This document shows positions 33,655 through 41,732 of a DNA stretch of 64,000 nt, in pieces. Origin of the DNA: Geothrix sp. (lineage in GTDB: Bacteria > Acidobacteriota > Holophagae > Holophagales > Holophagaceae); the NCBI GenBank assembly GCA_019449415.1, contig JAGRPP010000026.1:97801-161800 (forward strand), written 5' to 3'. Made by a program: the position numbers and the translations under genes. The notes under the pieces are model-generated. The model did no database searches, was not told where the DNA came from, and saw only the letters and a list, made by a program, of their open reading frames with translations. The first letter of the stretch is position 1. Every line of letters starts with the position of its first letter.

Positions 33655-34488
33655 ATGACCGAGATCCCTGGCCCGCACGACGCGCTGCCCCCAGCCCCGA
33701 TTCCGCCGCCGATTCAGCCCCCGGCACAGCCCCCCACTCAGCTACAGGCCCCGCCTCCGATCATTGAACTGGACGAACCGCCCAGGATCCCGCCGCCACC
33801 CTTCCCTCCTCCGTCCGCCCATGCGCTGCCGGAAACCCCGGCCCTGCGGCCCATCCCCTTCGAGGACACGGAGGCCTTCCCCTCCTTCGGATCGCGGGTG
33901 GGCGGCATGTTCCGGCTGGTCTTCAGCAACCCGATGGAACTCTTCGACCGCGTGCCCGTCACGGAAGGCCTCGGCGCCCCCTGGCGCTTCCTCTTGCTGC
34001 TCTCGATCCCCGTGTTCCTCATCATGGCGGCCGTCTTCTTCTTCGTGGGCATGGGCATCATGCTCGCGGCCCTGGAGCAGACCGGCAAAGGCGACAGCAA
34101 GACCCTCGCCGCCATCATGCCCATCATCTTCGGCGCCATCCTGCTGCTGATGCCCCTCGTGAGCTTCCTGGGCATGGTCGTCGGCGGCGCCCTGAATCAC
34201 TTCTTCCTGTGGATGTGGGGCGGCCTCAAACCCGGCGTGGGTACCAGCCAGACCATCCGGGCCTACGGGTATGCCTCGGCCTTCATCCAGATCGGCGGCC
34301 TCATCCCCTACCTGGGCTTCCTGATCCAGATCGCCGGCATGGTGGTCATCGGCATGGGCCTCGCGCGCATGCACCGGACCGACACCTGGCGCGGCGTCTG
34401 CGCGGCGCTGACGCCGATCTTCCTGCTCTGCTGCTGCGGCATCGCCGCCGCCATCGCCATCCCGGCCCTCATCGCGGCGGGACGGTAG
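33655..34488 (+). CDS. YIP1-family membrane protein with Pro-rich N-terminus
   Basis: A 277-residue protein. About 65 N-terminal residues are proline-rich (IPPPIQPPAQPPTQ...), then FGSRVGGMFRLVFSNPMELFDRVPVTEG, which is typical of Yip1-domain entry segments, and about five hydrophobic helices (FLLLLSIPVFLIMAAVFFFVGMGI, AIMPIIFGAILLLMPLVSFLGM, FIQIGGLIPYLGFLIQIAGMVVIGMGLA and a C-terminal CCCGIAAAIAIPALIAA). The function is unknown. A second family member is at 48766. It converges on the next gene with 20 bases of overlap. Confidence 0.75.
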   Translation: MTEIPGPHDALPPAPIPPPIQPPAQPPTQLQAPPPIIELDEPPRIPPPPFPPPSAHALPETPALRPIPFEDTEAFPSFGSRVGGMFRLVFSNPMELFDRVPVTEGLGAPWRFLLLLSIPVFLIMAAVFFFVGMGIMLAALEQTGKGDSKTLAAIMPIIFGAILLLMPLVSFLGMVVGGALNHFFLWMWGGLKPGVGTSQTIRAYGYASAFIQIGGLIPYLGFLIQIAGMVVIGMGLARMHRTDTWRGVCAALTPIFLLCCCGIAAAIAIPALIAAGR

Positions 34489-35137
34489 GCTCCAGCCAGC
34501 CCAGCACCGCCGCGCGCACCGTTTCCGGCGGCAGGGTGCGGTGGACGGCGCCTGCGGCCAGGGCTTCGGCACTGCTCCAGGTCTCGAAATCCCGGAACAG
34601 CCGGTCGGCCCCCTCCGGGCCCAATAGCTCCGGGAGCCGCACCGTGCCGCCGAAGCCGGTGAGGATGCCGTGCTTCGCCGCGGGATGGGCCAGCCGGAGC
34701 CCGCCCTTGCCGGTCGTGGCGTCCGCATCCACCGCCCAGCGTTCCTGGCCGTGCAGGGCCAGGTCGCAGCCGCCGCCCATGGCCACGCCCGACAGGAGGG
34801 TGAGCGTGCGCCAGCCGGGCCAGAGCAGGTGGGCCATCACCGCTTGGCCGCGCCGGGCGAAGGGCTCGGCGGTCACGGGATCCAGCGAGCCCACCTCGTG
34901 CAGGTCCGCTCCGGCCGAAAAATGATGGCCGCGATCGTGCATCCAACCCGAATTGCTGAGGACCACGCGGCGGATACCGCCCCAGCGGAGCTCGATGAAC
35001 AGCCGGTCCAGAGCCACCAGCAGGTCGCTGTGCAGGCGATTCAGGCCATCGCCCGAGCGCAGGCCGATCCAGGCCCAATCGGCCCCACCCAGCAGCTCCA
35101 GCGAGGTGCGGCCCTCGTACCAGATGGCCGGCGTCAT
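34469..35137 (-). CDS. Enoyl-CoA hydratase/isomerase-family protein
   Basis: Crotonase-fold protein of 222 residues, slightly short. The oxyanion-hole segment is HHFSAGADLHEVG and the second family motif is GVAMGGGCDLALHGQ, followed by KGGLRLAHPAAKHGILTGFGGTVRLPELLG. The first catalytic Glu of hydratases (GGGCE) is Asp here, so activity may differ. It overlaps miaA by 4 bases (ATGA), so both are probably on one transcript with miaA first. Confidence 0.8.
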   Translation of the reverse strand: MTPAIWYEGRTSLELLGGADWAWIGLRSGDGLNRLHSDLLVALDRLFIELRWGGIRRVVLSNSGWMHDRGHHFSAGADLHEVGSLDPVTAEPFARRGQAVMAHLLWPGWRTLTLLSGVAMGGGCDLALHGQERWAVDADATTGKGGLRLAHPAAKHGILTGFGGTVRLPELLGPEGADRLFRDFETWSSAEALAAGAVHRTLPPETVRAAVLGWLEPTVPPR

Positions 35138-36015
35138 GCCAGCCCCAGCCGGGCGAAGGCGGCTTCCAGCGGCTCGGCGTCGGGATCCCAGTGGGGCGCT
35201 GCGGGCAGCTGGTTGCGGAACCAGGTGGCTTGCCGCTTGGCGTAGGCCTGGGTCTCCTGCACGACGGTGGCCTGGATCTGGGCCGGCGCGCCTCCCGCCA
35301 TCCAGGCGGCGTAGCCCAGGGGCCGCAGCGCCATCAGGTCGGGGCCGTGGCCCGCGGCCACCAGATCCCGCACTTCCTGGGGCCAGCCCGCCCGCACCTG
35401 GGCCGCCACGCGGGCGACCACCCGCTCCCGTCGGCGCTCGCGACCCGGCGAGACCACCAGCACCCGCCAGCCCTCCGGAAGGCCCGTCTCAGAACCGGTG
35501 AGCAGCGCCGACGGGGCCTTCCCGGAGGCCAGGTGCAGGGCCAGGGCCCGCTGGATCCGGGCCGCATCGTTGGGATGCAGGGCCGCGGCCCGAGCCGGAT
35601 CCACCGCGGCCAGATAGCGGTGCAGCGCGGGCATGCCGAGGGTCGCGCCCCAGCGCCGCACCCGGTCCACCAGCCCGGGCGCCACCGGGGGCAGGCCGCT
35701 GAGCTGGTCCCAGATGCCCCGGAGGTAGAGGCCCGACCCCGTCACCAGCACGGGCTCGCGACAGGCCGAGAGCCGTTCCCGCACCCAGGCCCCGAAGTCC
35801 GCGGGATTGGGGCGGGCCGACAGGGGCCATTGGCCGTAGCCCACATGGGGCACGCCGCCCCGCTCCGCCTCGTCCGGCTGGCCAGTGCCGATGGCCAGGC
35901 CCGCGAGGGCCTGATAGGGATCCCCGTTCACGATGGTGCCGCCGATGCGCCGGGCCACGGCCACCGCCACGGCGGATTTGCCGGAGGCCGTGGGTCCGAG
36001 GATCGCGATGGGCAT
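35134..36015 (-). CDS. miaA: tRNA dimethylallyltransferase MiaA
   Basis: Transfers dimethylallyl to A37 of UNN-decoding tRNAs, 293 residues. The P-loop is GPTASGKS at 7-14. The usual DSxQ segment appears as GDPYQALAGLAIGTGQP, then VTGSGLYLRGIWDQLSG and a C-terminal ETQAYAKRQATWFRNQ motif, which are characteristic of MiaA. The Ser to Pro change within DSxQ is unusual. It is slightly shorter than the E. coli form. Confidence 0.93.
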   Translation of the reverse strand: MPIAILGPTASGKSAVAVAVARRIGGTIVNGDPYQALAGLAIGTGQPDEAERGGVPHVGYGQWPLSARPNPADFGAWVRERLSACREPVLVTGSGLYLRGIWDQLSGLPPVAPGLVDRVRRWGATLGMPALHRYLAAVDPARAAALHPNDAARIQRALALHLASGKAPSALLTGSETGLPEGWRVLVVSPGRERRRERVVARVAAQVRAGWPQEVRDLVAAGHGPDLMALRPLGYAAWMAGGAPAQIQATVVQETQAYAKRQATWFRNQLPAAPHWDPDAEPLEAAFARLGLA

Positions 36016-36077
36016 GGGTCCAGTCTACTGAGGCCAGGCGCCGGGAACCTCCGTTCCGATGCCCTCATTCCAAGGCC

Positions 36078-36497
36078 ATGCGCCTCCTGCTCTCCCTCTG
36101 CCTTGTTTCGGGCTTCACGGCCGGGGCCTCGGGTCTCCTGGCCGGGGAGGAGCCCCGTCCCGAGATTCCGGAACCGGGAAAGAATGCCGCCTTCCTGGCC
36201 CGGATCATGGGGGACACCGACGGCGGCGCCCGGCCATGGCGCACCTTCACCCCCCCGGCGGAGTCTGCCTCAGCCGTGGTGGAGGTGGTCGGCGAGCTCT
36301 CCAAGGAGGAGCTCCGCCAGGTGGCGTTCCAGGAGTTCGTCGTCTGGTTCCGTCAGGACCTCCGGAAGTTCCTGCGCACCATCGGCGGAGGCATGGGGAC
36401 CGAGCCCACGAACCTGGCCTCGGCCACCCTGCCCGTGGACCGCTTCGGCGGCAACCCCGTCCCCCGCAATGTGCCCCTGGGGCGGGCCACCTTCTAA
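36078..36497 (+). CDS. Hypothetical secreted protein (139 aa)
   Basis: Signal peptide (MRLLLSLCLVSGFTAGASGLLA), then a mainly helical soluble part (ELSKEELRQVAFQEFVVWFRQDLRKFLRTIG). I recognise no domain. It is divergent from miaA across 62 bases and converges on the next gene. Confidence 0.6.
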   Translation: MRLLLSLCLVSGFTAGASGLLAGEEPRPEIPEPGKNAAFLARIMGDTDGGARPWRTFTPPAESASAVVEVVGELSKEELRQVAFQEFVVWFRQDLRKFLRTIGGGMGTEPTNLASATLPVDRFGGNPVPRNVPLGRATF

Positions 36498-36502
36498 TCG
36501 GC

Positions 36503-36838
36503 CTAATCGATCAGCCGCGGCAGCAGCCGGGCGGCCTGATCCCGGGCCAGGCGCGCCGCCACCAGGGCATTCCGCGCGGCATCCTCGGGGGTCTGCCGGG
36601 GGGTGAGGAGGGCCTCGAGCTGGCCGCGCAGGCGGGCCACTTCGCCTTGGGGATCGGGCAGGCGGCGCCGCGCCGCCGCTTCGAAGGCCACCAGGAAGCA
36701 CTGGATGGCATCGCAGGCCGTGCTCACGATGGCCGCGCTGTGGCGGTGGTCCAGGTCCAGCGCCAGGGCCGCCGCCAGGAAGCGCAGACCATCCTCGAAA
36801 CGGGCCTGGGGCGCCCCGGAGGGACCGGAACCCGTCAT
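36503..36838 (-). CDS. Hypothetical helical protein (111 aa) coupled to NRDE gene
   Basis: All-helical protein (RFEDGLRFLAAALALDLDHRHSAAIVSTACDAIQCFLVAFEAAARRRL... RNALVAARLARDQAARLLPRL). Its ATG overlaps the stop of the NRDE gene (ATGA, 36835-36838), so it is translated as part of that operon. The size and helix pattern loosely recall HEPN-type proteins, but the R-x4-6-H motif is not evident. The function is unknown. Confidence 0.6.
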   Translation of the reverse strand: MTGSGPSGAPQARFEDGLRFLAAALALDLDHRHSAAIVSTACDAIQCFLVAFEAAARRRLPDPQGEVARLRGQLEALLTPRQTPEDAARNALVAARLARDQAARLLPRLID

Positions 36839-37620
36839 GACGACCCGCCCTCGGGTTCGAGGGTCCACCGCGCATCGGTGCGCCCGGAGGGCTGGCCGGA
36901 GGGGCCGAAGCGCAGCTCGGTGAAGCGGACAGCCCCATCCCGCCCCAGGGCCGCCAGGGTCGTGCAGCGCGTCCCGTAGCGCGGGCTCATGATGAAGGGC
37001 GGAGAGAGCAGGCGCTCCAGGTCGAGCCCCACGCCCGTGTCGGGAAGGTCCGCATCGGGAGCGGGTTGTGCATCGGCCAAGGCGGCGAGCAGCGGGGCTT
37101 CGTCGTCCTTCCCCGCGGCCACCCAGGCCTCCATCACCGCCCGGAGCCGCTCCGTCTTCGGCCAGGGGGTGTCCAGGTCCGCATTCGAGACGACATGCAC
37201 CCCCGGCGGCACTTGGCGGGAGAGGAACCGCGGGTGGTTGTTCAGGTAGCGCAGGTCCCCGCCATCCCACAGCAGCAGGTTGAAGCCGGCGTAGGCCATC
37301 GCCCGGGCGGCCATCCCTTCGGAGAAGGCGTGCGCCGATTCGCGGCCCCGCACGAAGGAGGCCACCAGCGCCCCCCGGGACGGCGTCGCCGGGTCCGGGG
37401 CCTCCATGCGCCGCACATTGGTGACGCAGGCCAGACGGCCCCGTTCCGACAGCGCGAGCCAGCTGCCCCCCTGGGCCAGGTCGCGGCCCCCGAACACCCC
37501 GGGCGCGTCCTCCCAGGGACCCGCCGGGGCCGTGGGCCGCGCGTGGTATTCGTCACGGTTGGCGGCCACCACCAGCTCGAAGGCGGGATGGGCGCGGTAG
37601 GCGAGCGCGATGAGGCACAT
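36835..37620 (-). CDS. NRDE/TANGO2-family protein
   Basis: A 261-residue protein opening with the defining pattern MCLIALAYRAHPAFELVVAANRDEYHARPTAPAGPW (Cys2 and the NRDE box at 21-24), then GGRDLAQGGSWLALSERGRLACVTNVR. Cys2 suggests an Ntn-hydrolase fold. The family is linked to lipid, CoA or haem handling, but its reaction is unsettled. The downstream small helical gene overlaps its stop. Confidence 0.88.
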   Translation of the reverse strand: MCLIALAYRAHPAFELVVAANRDEYHARPTAPAGPWEDAPGVFGGRDLAQGGSWLALSERGRLACVTNVRRMEAPDPATPSRGALVASFVRGRESAHAFSEGMAARAMAYAGFNLLLWDGGDLRYLNNHPRFLSRQVPPGVHVVSNADLDTPWPKTERLRAVMEAWVAAGKDDEAPLLAALADAQPAPDADLPDTGVGLDLERLLSPPFIMSPRYGTRCTTLAALGRDGAVRFTELRFGPSGQPSGRTDARWTLEPEGGSS

Positions 37621-37668
37621 GGCCCATGATAAGCACCGATAAGCGCCGGAAGGGCCCCCGGACCGCTC

Positions 37669-39039
37669 CTAGCCCTTCGTGCCCGGCGCCACGGGATAGT
37701 TGCCCGTGAAGCAGGCGTAGCAGAAGCCCTGGCCATCGTCGCCCATGCAGGCTTCGAGATCCTTCAGGTCGAGGTAGCCGAGGCTGTCGGCTTCCACGAA
37801 CGCCGTGATTTCCGCCAGCGACATGTAGGAGGCGATGAGGTGCTGCCGCTTGGGCGTATCGATGCCGTAGAAGCAGGAGTGCGTGGTGGGCGGGCAGGCG
37901 ATGCGCATGTGCACTTCCTTGGCCCCGGCTTCGCGCACCATCTGCACGATCTTCTTGCTGGTGGTGCCGCGCACGATGCTGTCATCCACCAGCACCACGC
38001 GCTTGCCCGCCAGCAGGTGGCGCACGGGGTTCAGCTTCACCTTCACGCCGAAGCTGCGGATGTTCTGCTTGGGCTCGATGAAGGTGCGGCCCACATAGTG
38101 GTTGCGGATGATGCCGAAGTCGAAGGGAATGCCGGACTGCTCGGAGTAGCCCAGGGCGGCGCTCACGCCGCTGTCGGGCACGGGCACGATGAGATCGGCC
38201 TCCACGGGGTGGCGCAGGGCCAGGCGGCGGCCCATCTCGCGGCGCGCCACCATGACGCTCTGGCCATAGACCAGCGAGTCGGGCCGTGCGAAGTAGATGT
38301 GCTCGAAGACGCAGGGCTTGGCCTGCACCTTCGGCAACGGGAAGAGGGAGCGGAGCTCCCCGCCCTGGCGCGGCACGACGACCATTTCGCCGGGAGCCAC
38401 ATCGCGCACATAGGCTGCGCCCACCAGATCGAAGGCGCAGGTCTCGGAGCTGAACACGGTGGTGCCGTTCATCTGGCCCATGGCCAGCGGCCGGAAGCCG
38501 TGGGGATCCCGGGCGGCGATGAGGGTGTGCTCCGTGAGGATGAGCAGGGAATAGGCGCCCTTCGCCTGGCGGAGGGCCGAGACCACCGCATCCTCCAGGG
38601 TGTCCGCCTGGGCCCGGTTGATGAGGGCCAGCAGCACTTCAGAATCCGAGGGGCTGGTGAAAGTGTGGCCGTCCGCGATCAGGGCGGCGCGCAGGGTCTC
38701 GGTGTTGGTCAGGTTTCCGTTGTGGCAGAGGGCCACCTGGCCGAAGCGGCCGTGGATGAGGAAGGGGTGCGCGGCCGAGGCGACATTGCCGCCGGTGGTG
38801 GAGTACCGCGTGTGGCCGATGGCAGCATCGCCGGGCAGGCCGTCCAGGACCGTTTCGGTGAACACATCCGCCACATGGCCCAGGGCCTTGTGCAGGTGCA
38901 GCCCCTGGTCGTCGCCGGAGCAGATCCCCGCCGCCTCCTGGCCCCGGTGCTGCAGGGCGTAGAGGCCCAGGTAGGTCTGACGGGAGGCTTCCGCCTGGGG
39001 GCAGATCCCGAACACCCCGCATTCGTCCCTGAACGGCAT
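37669..39039 (-). CDS. purF: Amidophosphoribosyltransferase PurF
   Basis: First committed step of purine synthesis (PRPP plus glutamine to phosphoribosylamine), 456 residues. The start at 39039 is set by TCGGAGG upstream. A 6-residue propeptide (MPFRDE) precedes the nucleophile Cys7 (CGVFGI). The glutaminase part has HRGQEAAGI, TRYSTTGG and HNGNLTN. The PRPP site is VVLVDDSIVRGTTS. Extra cysteines (CVFEHIYFA, ACPPTTHSCFYG, CYACFTGNYP) match the Bacillus-type enzyme with a [4Fe-4S] cluster. Confidence 0.97.
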   Translation of the reverse strand: MPFRDECGVFGICPQAEASRQTYLGLYALQHRGQEAAGICSGDDQGLHLHKALGHVADVFTETVLDGLPGDAAIGHTRYSTTGGNVASAAHPFLIHGRFGQVALCHNGNLTNTETLRAALIADGHTFTSPSDSEVLLALINRAQADTLEDAVVSALRQAKGAYSLLILTEHTLIAARDPHGFRPLAMGQMNGTTVFSSETCAFDLVGAAYVRDVAPGEMVVVPRQGGELRSLFPLPKVQAKPCVFEHIYFARPDSLVYGQSVMVARREMGRRLALRHPVEADLIVPVPDSGVSAALGYSEQSGIPFDFGIIRNHYVGRTFIEPKQNIRSFGVKVKLNPVRHLLAGKRVVLVDDSIVRGTTSKKIVQMVREAGAKEVHMRIACPPTTHSCFYGIDTPKRQHLIASYMSLAEITAFVEADSLGYLDLKDLEACMGDDGQGFCYACFTGNYPVAPGTKG

Positions 39040-39119
39040 GATTCCTCCGAGTCCTCCAGAATAACCCTCGGGAACCGGAACCCGTAGCTTCGGCATCCCT
39101 GGTCGACCCCGGAGCCCCC

Positions 39120-39878
39120 ATGCGCCTGCCCATCCTCCTGCTTGCCCTGGCCTTGCCGCTGGCCTCGTCCTTGGCCTCATCCCTGGGCGCCAACAGCCTC
39201 GACGACCTGCGGGCCGCCCTCCAGAAGCCCCACGGGGGCGAGGCCGTGAAGGCCACCCTGGAGCACAGCTTCTGGCGCCAGACCACCGAGGACAAGAAGC
39301 CGATCGTCAGCCAGGGGAAGGTTTCCGCCCAGCTGGAGGAGGGCCCCCGGGGGCTCCTCGTGACCTGGGCCCGGCCCACCCTCCAGCAGGCCGTCCGGGA
39401 GCTGGCCGCCCAAGAGCGCGAGCCCGAGCGCGCCGCACCCACCCGCACCGCCCTGAGGAACCTGGACCCCCTGGAAGCCACCGAGGCCCTGGACTACGCC
39501 GAGGCCCTGCTGCGCGACCTGGGGCAGGCCCAGCTCCTCGAGGAACGGGCGGAGGCCTGGCAGGGCCGGCCGGCGAAGCTGCTGGTGCTGAAGCTCACCC
39601 CGAAGATTCCCGAAAACCAGAGGAAGTATCTGAAGGAGCTCAAGGTAGATGCAAAAATCTGGGTGGGTGCTGATGGCCTGCCCCTGGCCTTCGCCACCAC
39701 CGTGGCCTACAAGGGCAGCCGCATGTTCATCAGCTTCGAGGGCGGCAGCAGCCAGGAGCGGCAGTTCACCCGGGTCGGCAGCCGGCTGGTGGTGAGCCGG
39801 GCCACCAGCGAAGACCGCAATGCCGGATTCGGCACCTCCACCCTGACGAAGAAGGTCACGACCCTGAGCCTGCTCTGA
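39120..39878 (+). CDS. Secreted LolA-like protein
   Basis: A 252-residue protein with a signal peptide (MRLPILLLALALPLASSLA). The body has GKVSAQLEEGPRGLLVTWARPT and a later AKIWVGADGLPLAFATTVAYKGSRMFISFEGG, a beta-rich pattern like LolA/DUF-type periplasmic lipid-binding folds. The assignment is tentative. It is divergent from purF across 80 bases. An 11-base tandem duplication (39865-39886) spans its stop codon. Confidence 0.6.
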   Translation: MRLPILLLALALPLASSLASSLGANSLDDLRAALQKPHGGEAVKATLEHSFWRQTTEDKKPIVSQGKVSAQLEEGPRGLLVTWARPTLQQAVRELAAQEREPERAAPTRTALRNLDPLEATEALDYAEALLRDLGQAQLLEERAEAWQGRPAKLLVLKLTPKIPENQRKYLKELKVDAKIWVGADGLPLAFATTVAYKGSRMFISFEGGSSQERQFTRVGSRLVVSRATSEDRNAGFGTSTLTKKVTTLSLL

Positions 39879-39898
39879 GCCTGCTCTGACCGGTACCG

Positions 39899-40489
39899 CT
39901 ACCGGACGGTGCCGCCGTCTTCGGCTTCCGCCTGCTGCTCCTGCGACCAGGCCTGGAGGGTGCTGAGGAGCACCGTTCCCGCCTCGGCGGGGGCCAGCGA
40001 TTCCGTGGCGTCCAGACCCTCGAGGTGCAGCTCCAGCCGGGTGAGGTCGCCCCGCTCGAAGCGGGCGCTGAGGTCGCAGAGGGCCAGCAGCCGGGGGCCG
40101 ACTTCGACCAGAGCGGTGGAGGCGTGCAGGCCCTTGGGCAGCTCCAGGCTCCACACCGGCAGGCTGCGCGTCCCGAAGCGCAGGGCGATGGGTTCGGCAC
40201 GCGTCTGGGGCGAGGGACCCGCCAGGTAGAGCAGGCGCTCGGCCCGCCCCAGCAGCAGGGCCTGGGCGTAGGGCGTGCCCTGGGTGCGGTCCGCCTCCAG
40301 CCGCCAGCCGCCCATGCGGGGCTTCTTCACGCGGTTATGGCTGACGGTGCCCGCCGTGGCCACCAGACGGAACCGGGTTTCCAGCGGTGCGGCCTCGCCG
40401 CGCATCCACACCTGCATGCGGTACCGCAGCCCTTCCTGCGCCGCCACGGGAAGGGATAGGGCCAGTAGAAACGCTGCTCGCAGATGCAT
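39899..40489 (-). CDS. Hypothetical secreted protein (196 aa)
   Basis: The start at 40489 gives a signal peptide (MHLRAAFLLALSLPVAAQ), with AAAGGAGG about 11 bases upstream. The mature part is beta-rich (RYRMQVWMRGEAAPLETRFRLVATAGTVSHNRV, LTRLELHLEGLDATESLAPAEAGTVLLSTLQAW). No family is recognised. It converges on the LolA-like gene, and both could act on the same envelope process, but nothing shows it. Confidence 0.6.
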   Translation of the reverse strand: MHLRAAFLLALSLPVAAQEGLRYRMQVWMRGEAAPLETRFRLVATAGTVSHNRVKKPRMGGWRLEADRTQGTPYAQALLLGRAERLLYLAGPSPQTRAEPIALRFGTRSLPVWSLELPKGLHASTALVEVGPRLLALCDLSARFERGDLTRLELHLEGLDATESLAPAEAGTVLLSTLQAWSQEQQAEAEDGGTVR

Positions 40490-40537
40490 CAAGGAACCGT
40501 CCTCCTTTGAGCATGCCATCCCGTGAGATCCTGGGCC

Positions 40538-41170
40538 ATGCCGCTCTGCTTCGACCTCGACGGGACCCTGGGCCATTTCAGCTCTGGCTTCGTGCTGCTG
40601 CGGGAGGCCCTGGGCGAACTCTGGGGCTCCGCCCCCAGCGCGGAGGAACTGGGCCGCTGCACCGGCTCCACAGACTGGGAGATCGTGGACGAGCTGCACC
40701 GCATGCGCTTCGGGACGGGGCTCGATGAAGCGGACTACGAGGCCTATGAAGCGGCCTGCGTGGCGCGCTTCCGGGCCGTCTTCGCGCCCGGGGGACGGGA
40801 GGCCGTGGCCTACGCGGGCATCCTGGATGCCCTGCATCGCCTGGCGGCCCATCACCGCGTTTGGTTGGTTTCCGGCAACGCGCCCGGCCTCCTGGCCTTC
40901 AAGGCCGAGGTCCTGGGCATCGACCCGGCCATCCCCCGCCTGGGCTCCCTGCCGCGCCACGATCGGACCGCCCTGCTGCGGCGGGCCCTGCAGGATGGCC
41001 CCGGCCCCCACCTCTATGTGGGCGACCGTCCCCACGACCTGAACGCCGCCCAGGCGGCCGGCCTGCCCTTCCTGGGCGTAGGCGGGGCCGTGCCCGGCGC
41101 CCATCCGAGCCTACCCATCGACGCGGATCCGGAGCAGGTGGTCCAGTCCGTGGCCGCCCTCATGAGGTGA
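40538..41170 (+). CDS. HAD-superfamily hydrolase
   Basis: A 210-residue HAD phosphatase: motif I FDLDGT at residues 4-9 (LCFDLDGTLGHF), a helical cap, motif II in VWLVSGNAPG, a motif III lysine or arginine candidate in LPRHDRTALLRRAL, and motif IV YVGDRPHDLNAAQAAGLPFLGV. The pattern fits the phosphoglycolate-phosphatase-like subfamily, but the substrate is not predictable. ATG 40538 is preferred over GTG 40523, as it directly precedes motif I. Confidence 0.88.
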   Translation: MPLCFDLDGTLGHFSSGFVLLREALGELWGSAPSAEELGRCTGSTDWEIVDELHRMRFGTGLDEADYEAYEAACVARFRAVFAPGGREAVAYAGILDALHRLAAHHRVWLVSGNAPGLLAFKAEVLGIDPAIPRLGSLPRHDRTALLRRALQDGPGPHLYVGDRPHDLNAAQAAGLPFLGVGGAVPGAHPSLPIDADPEQVVQSVAALMR

Positions 41171-41174
41171 GGGC

Positions 41175-41681
41175 CTACCTGGTTCTCACCTCGAAGTCGT
41201 CGAGGAAGGCCAGGGTGCGCGGATCGTCCTCCCGGCGGACGACGGCCTGGGCATGGTGCAGGCGGCCCCGGCGCAGCACCACCACGCCTTCGATGAAGCC
41301 GCCGTTGGCGCCTTTTACCTTGTAGCGGAATCCGGGCCCTTTGGCGGCCGGAAGCTCCGTGCGCCGCAGGGCGCCGAGGCGGTAGGTCAGGAAGTTCTGG
41401 AAGGTGGTCAGGATCTCCCGCGGCGTGGTGCCGCCCTTGTCTCCCGGCGGCAGATTGCCCACGGCCACGCTGAAGGTCTCGTCCAGCCGCCCGGGTGGGC
41501 TCATGGCCAGGTCGAACCACTCCACCTCCCCGAAGGGACCGGGGTCCGTGTGCCGGTGCAGCTTCGGCGGCCCCGGGAAGGTGGCGGCGATGCCCAGGTT
41601 CTCGTTCTCGATGCGGCGCGGGTCGTCCTTGCAGCCCATCAGGGCGAGCAGGGCCACCAGGCTGATCGAGCTGCGGAGCAT
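41175..41681 (-). CDS. Hypothetical lipoprotein (168 aa)
   Basis: The start at 41681 follows GGAGGTGTC. The signal peptide ends in a lipobox (VALLALMGC, Cys about 17). The mature part (RIENENLGIAATFPGPPKLHRHTDPGPFGEVEWFDLAM ... GFIEGVVVLRRGRLHHAQAVVRRE) resembles a PsbP/DUF1795-like single domain, which is a weak resemblance. It converges on the HAD gene with 4 bases between. Confidence 0.65.
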   Translation of the reverse strand: MLRSSISLVALLALMGCKDDPRRIENENLGIAATFPGPPKLHRHTDPGPFGEVEWFDLAMSPPGRLDETFSVAVGNLPPGDKGGTTPREILTTFQNFLTYRLGALRRTELPAAKGPGFRYKVKGANGGFIEGVVVLRRGRLHHAQAVVRREDDPRTLAFLDDFEVRTR

Positions 41682-41732
41682 GACACCTCCCTGACCTGTC
41701 ATCGGACGAGCCGGTCGAGAAGTTGATTCATT

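Noticed and set aside
39865..39886. 11-base tandem duplication across a stop codon
   Set aside because: It leaves the protein unchanged because the first TGA still ends the frame, so it is probably a neutral slippage event.
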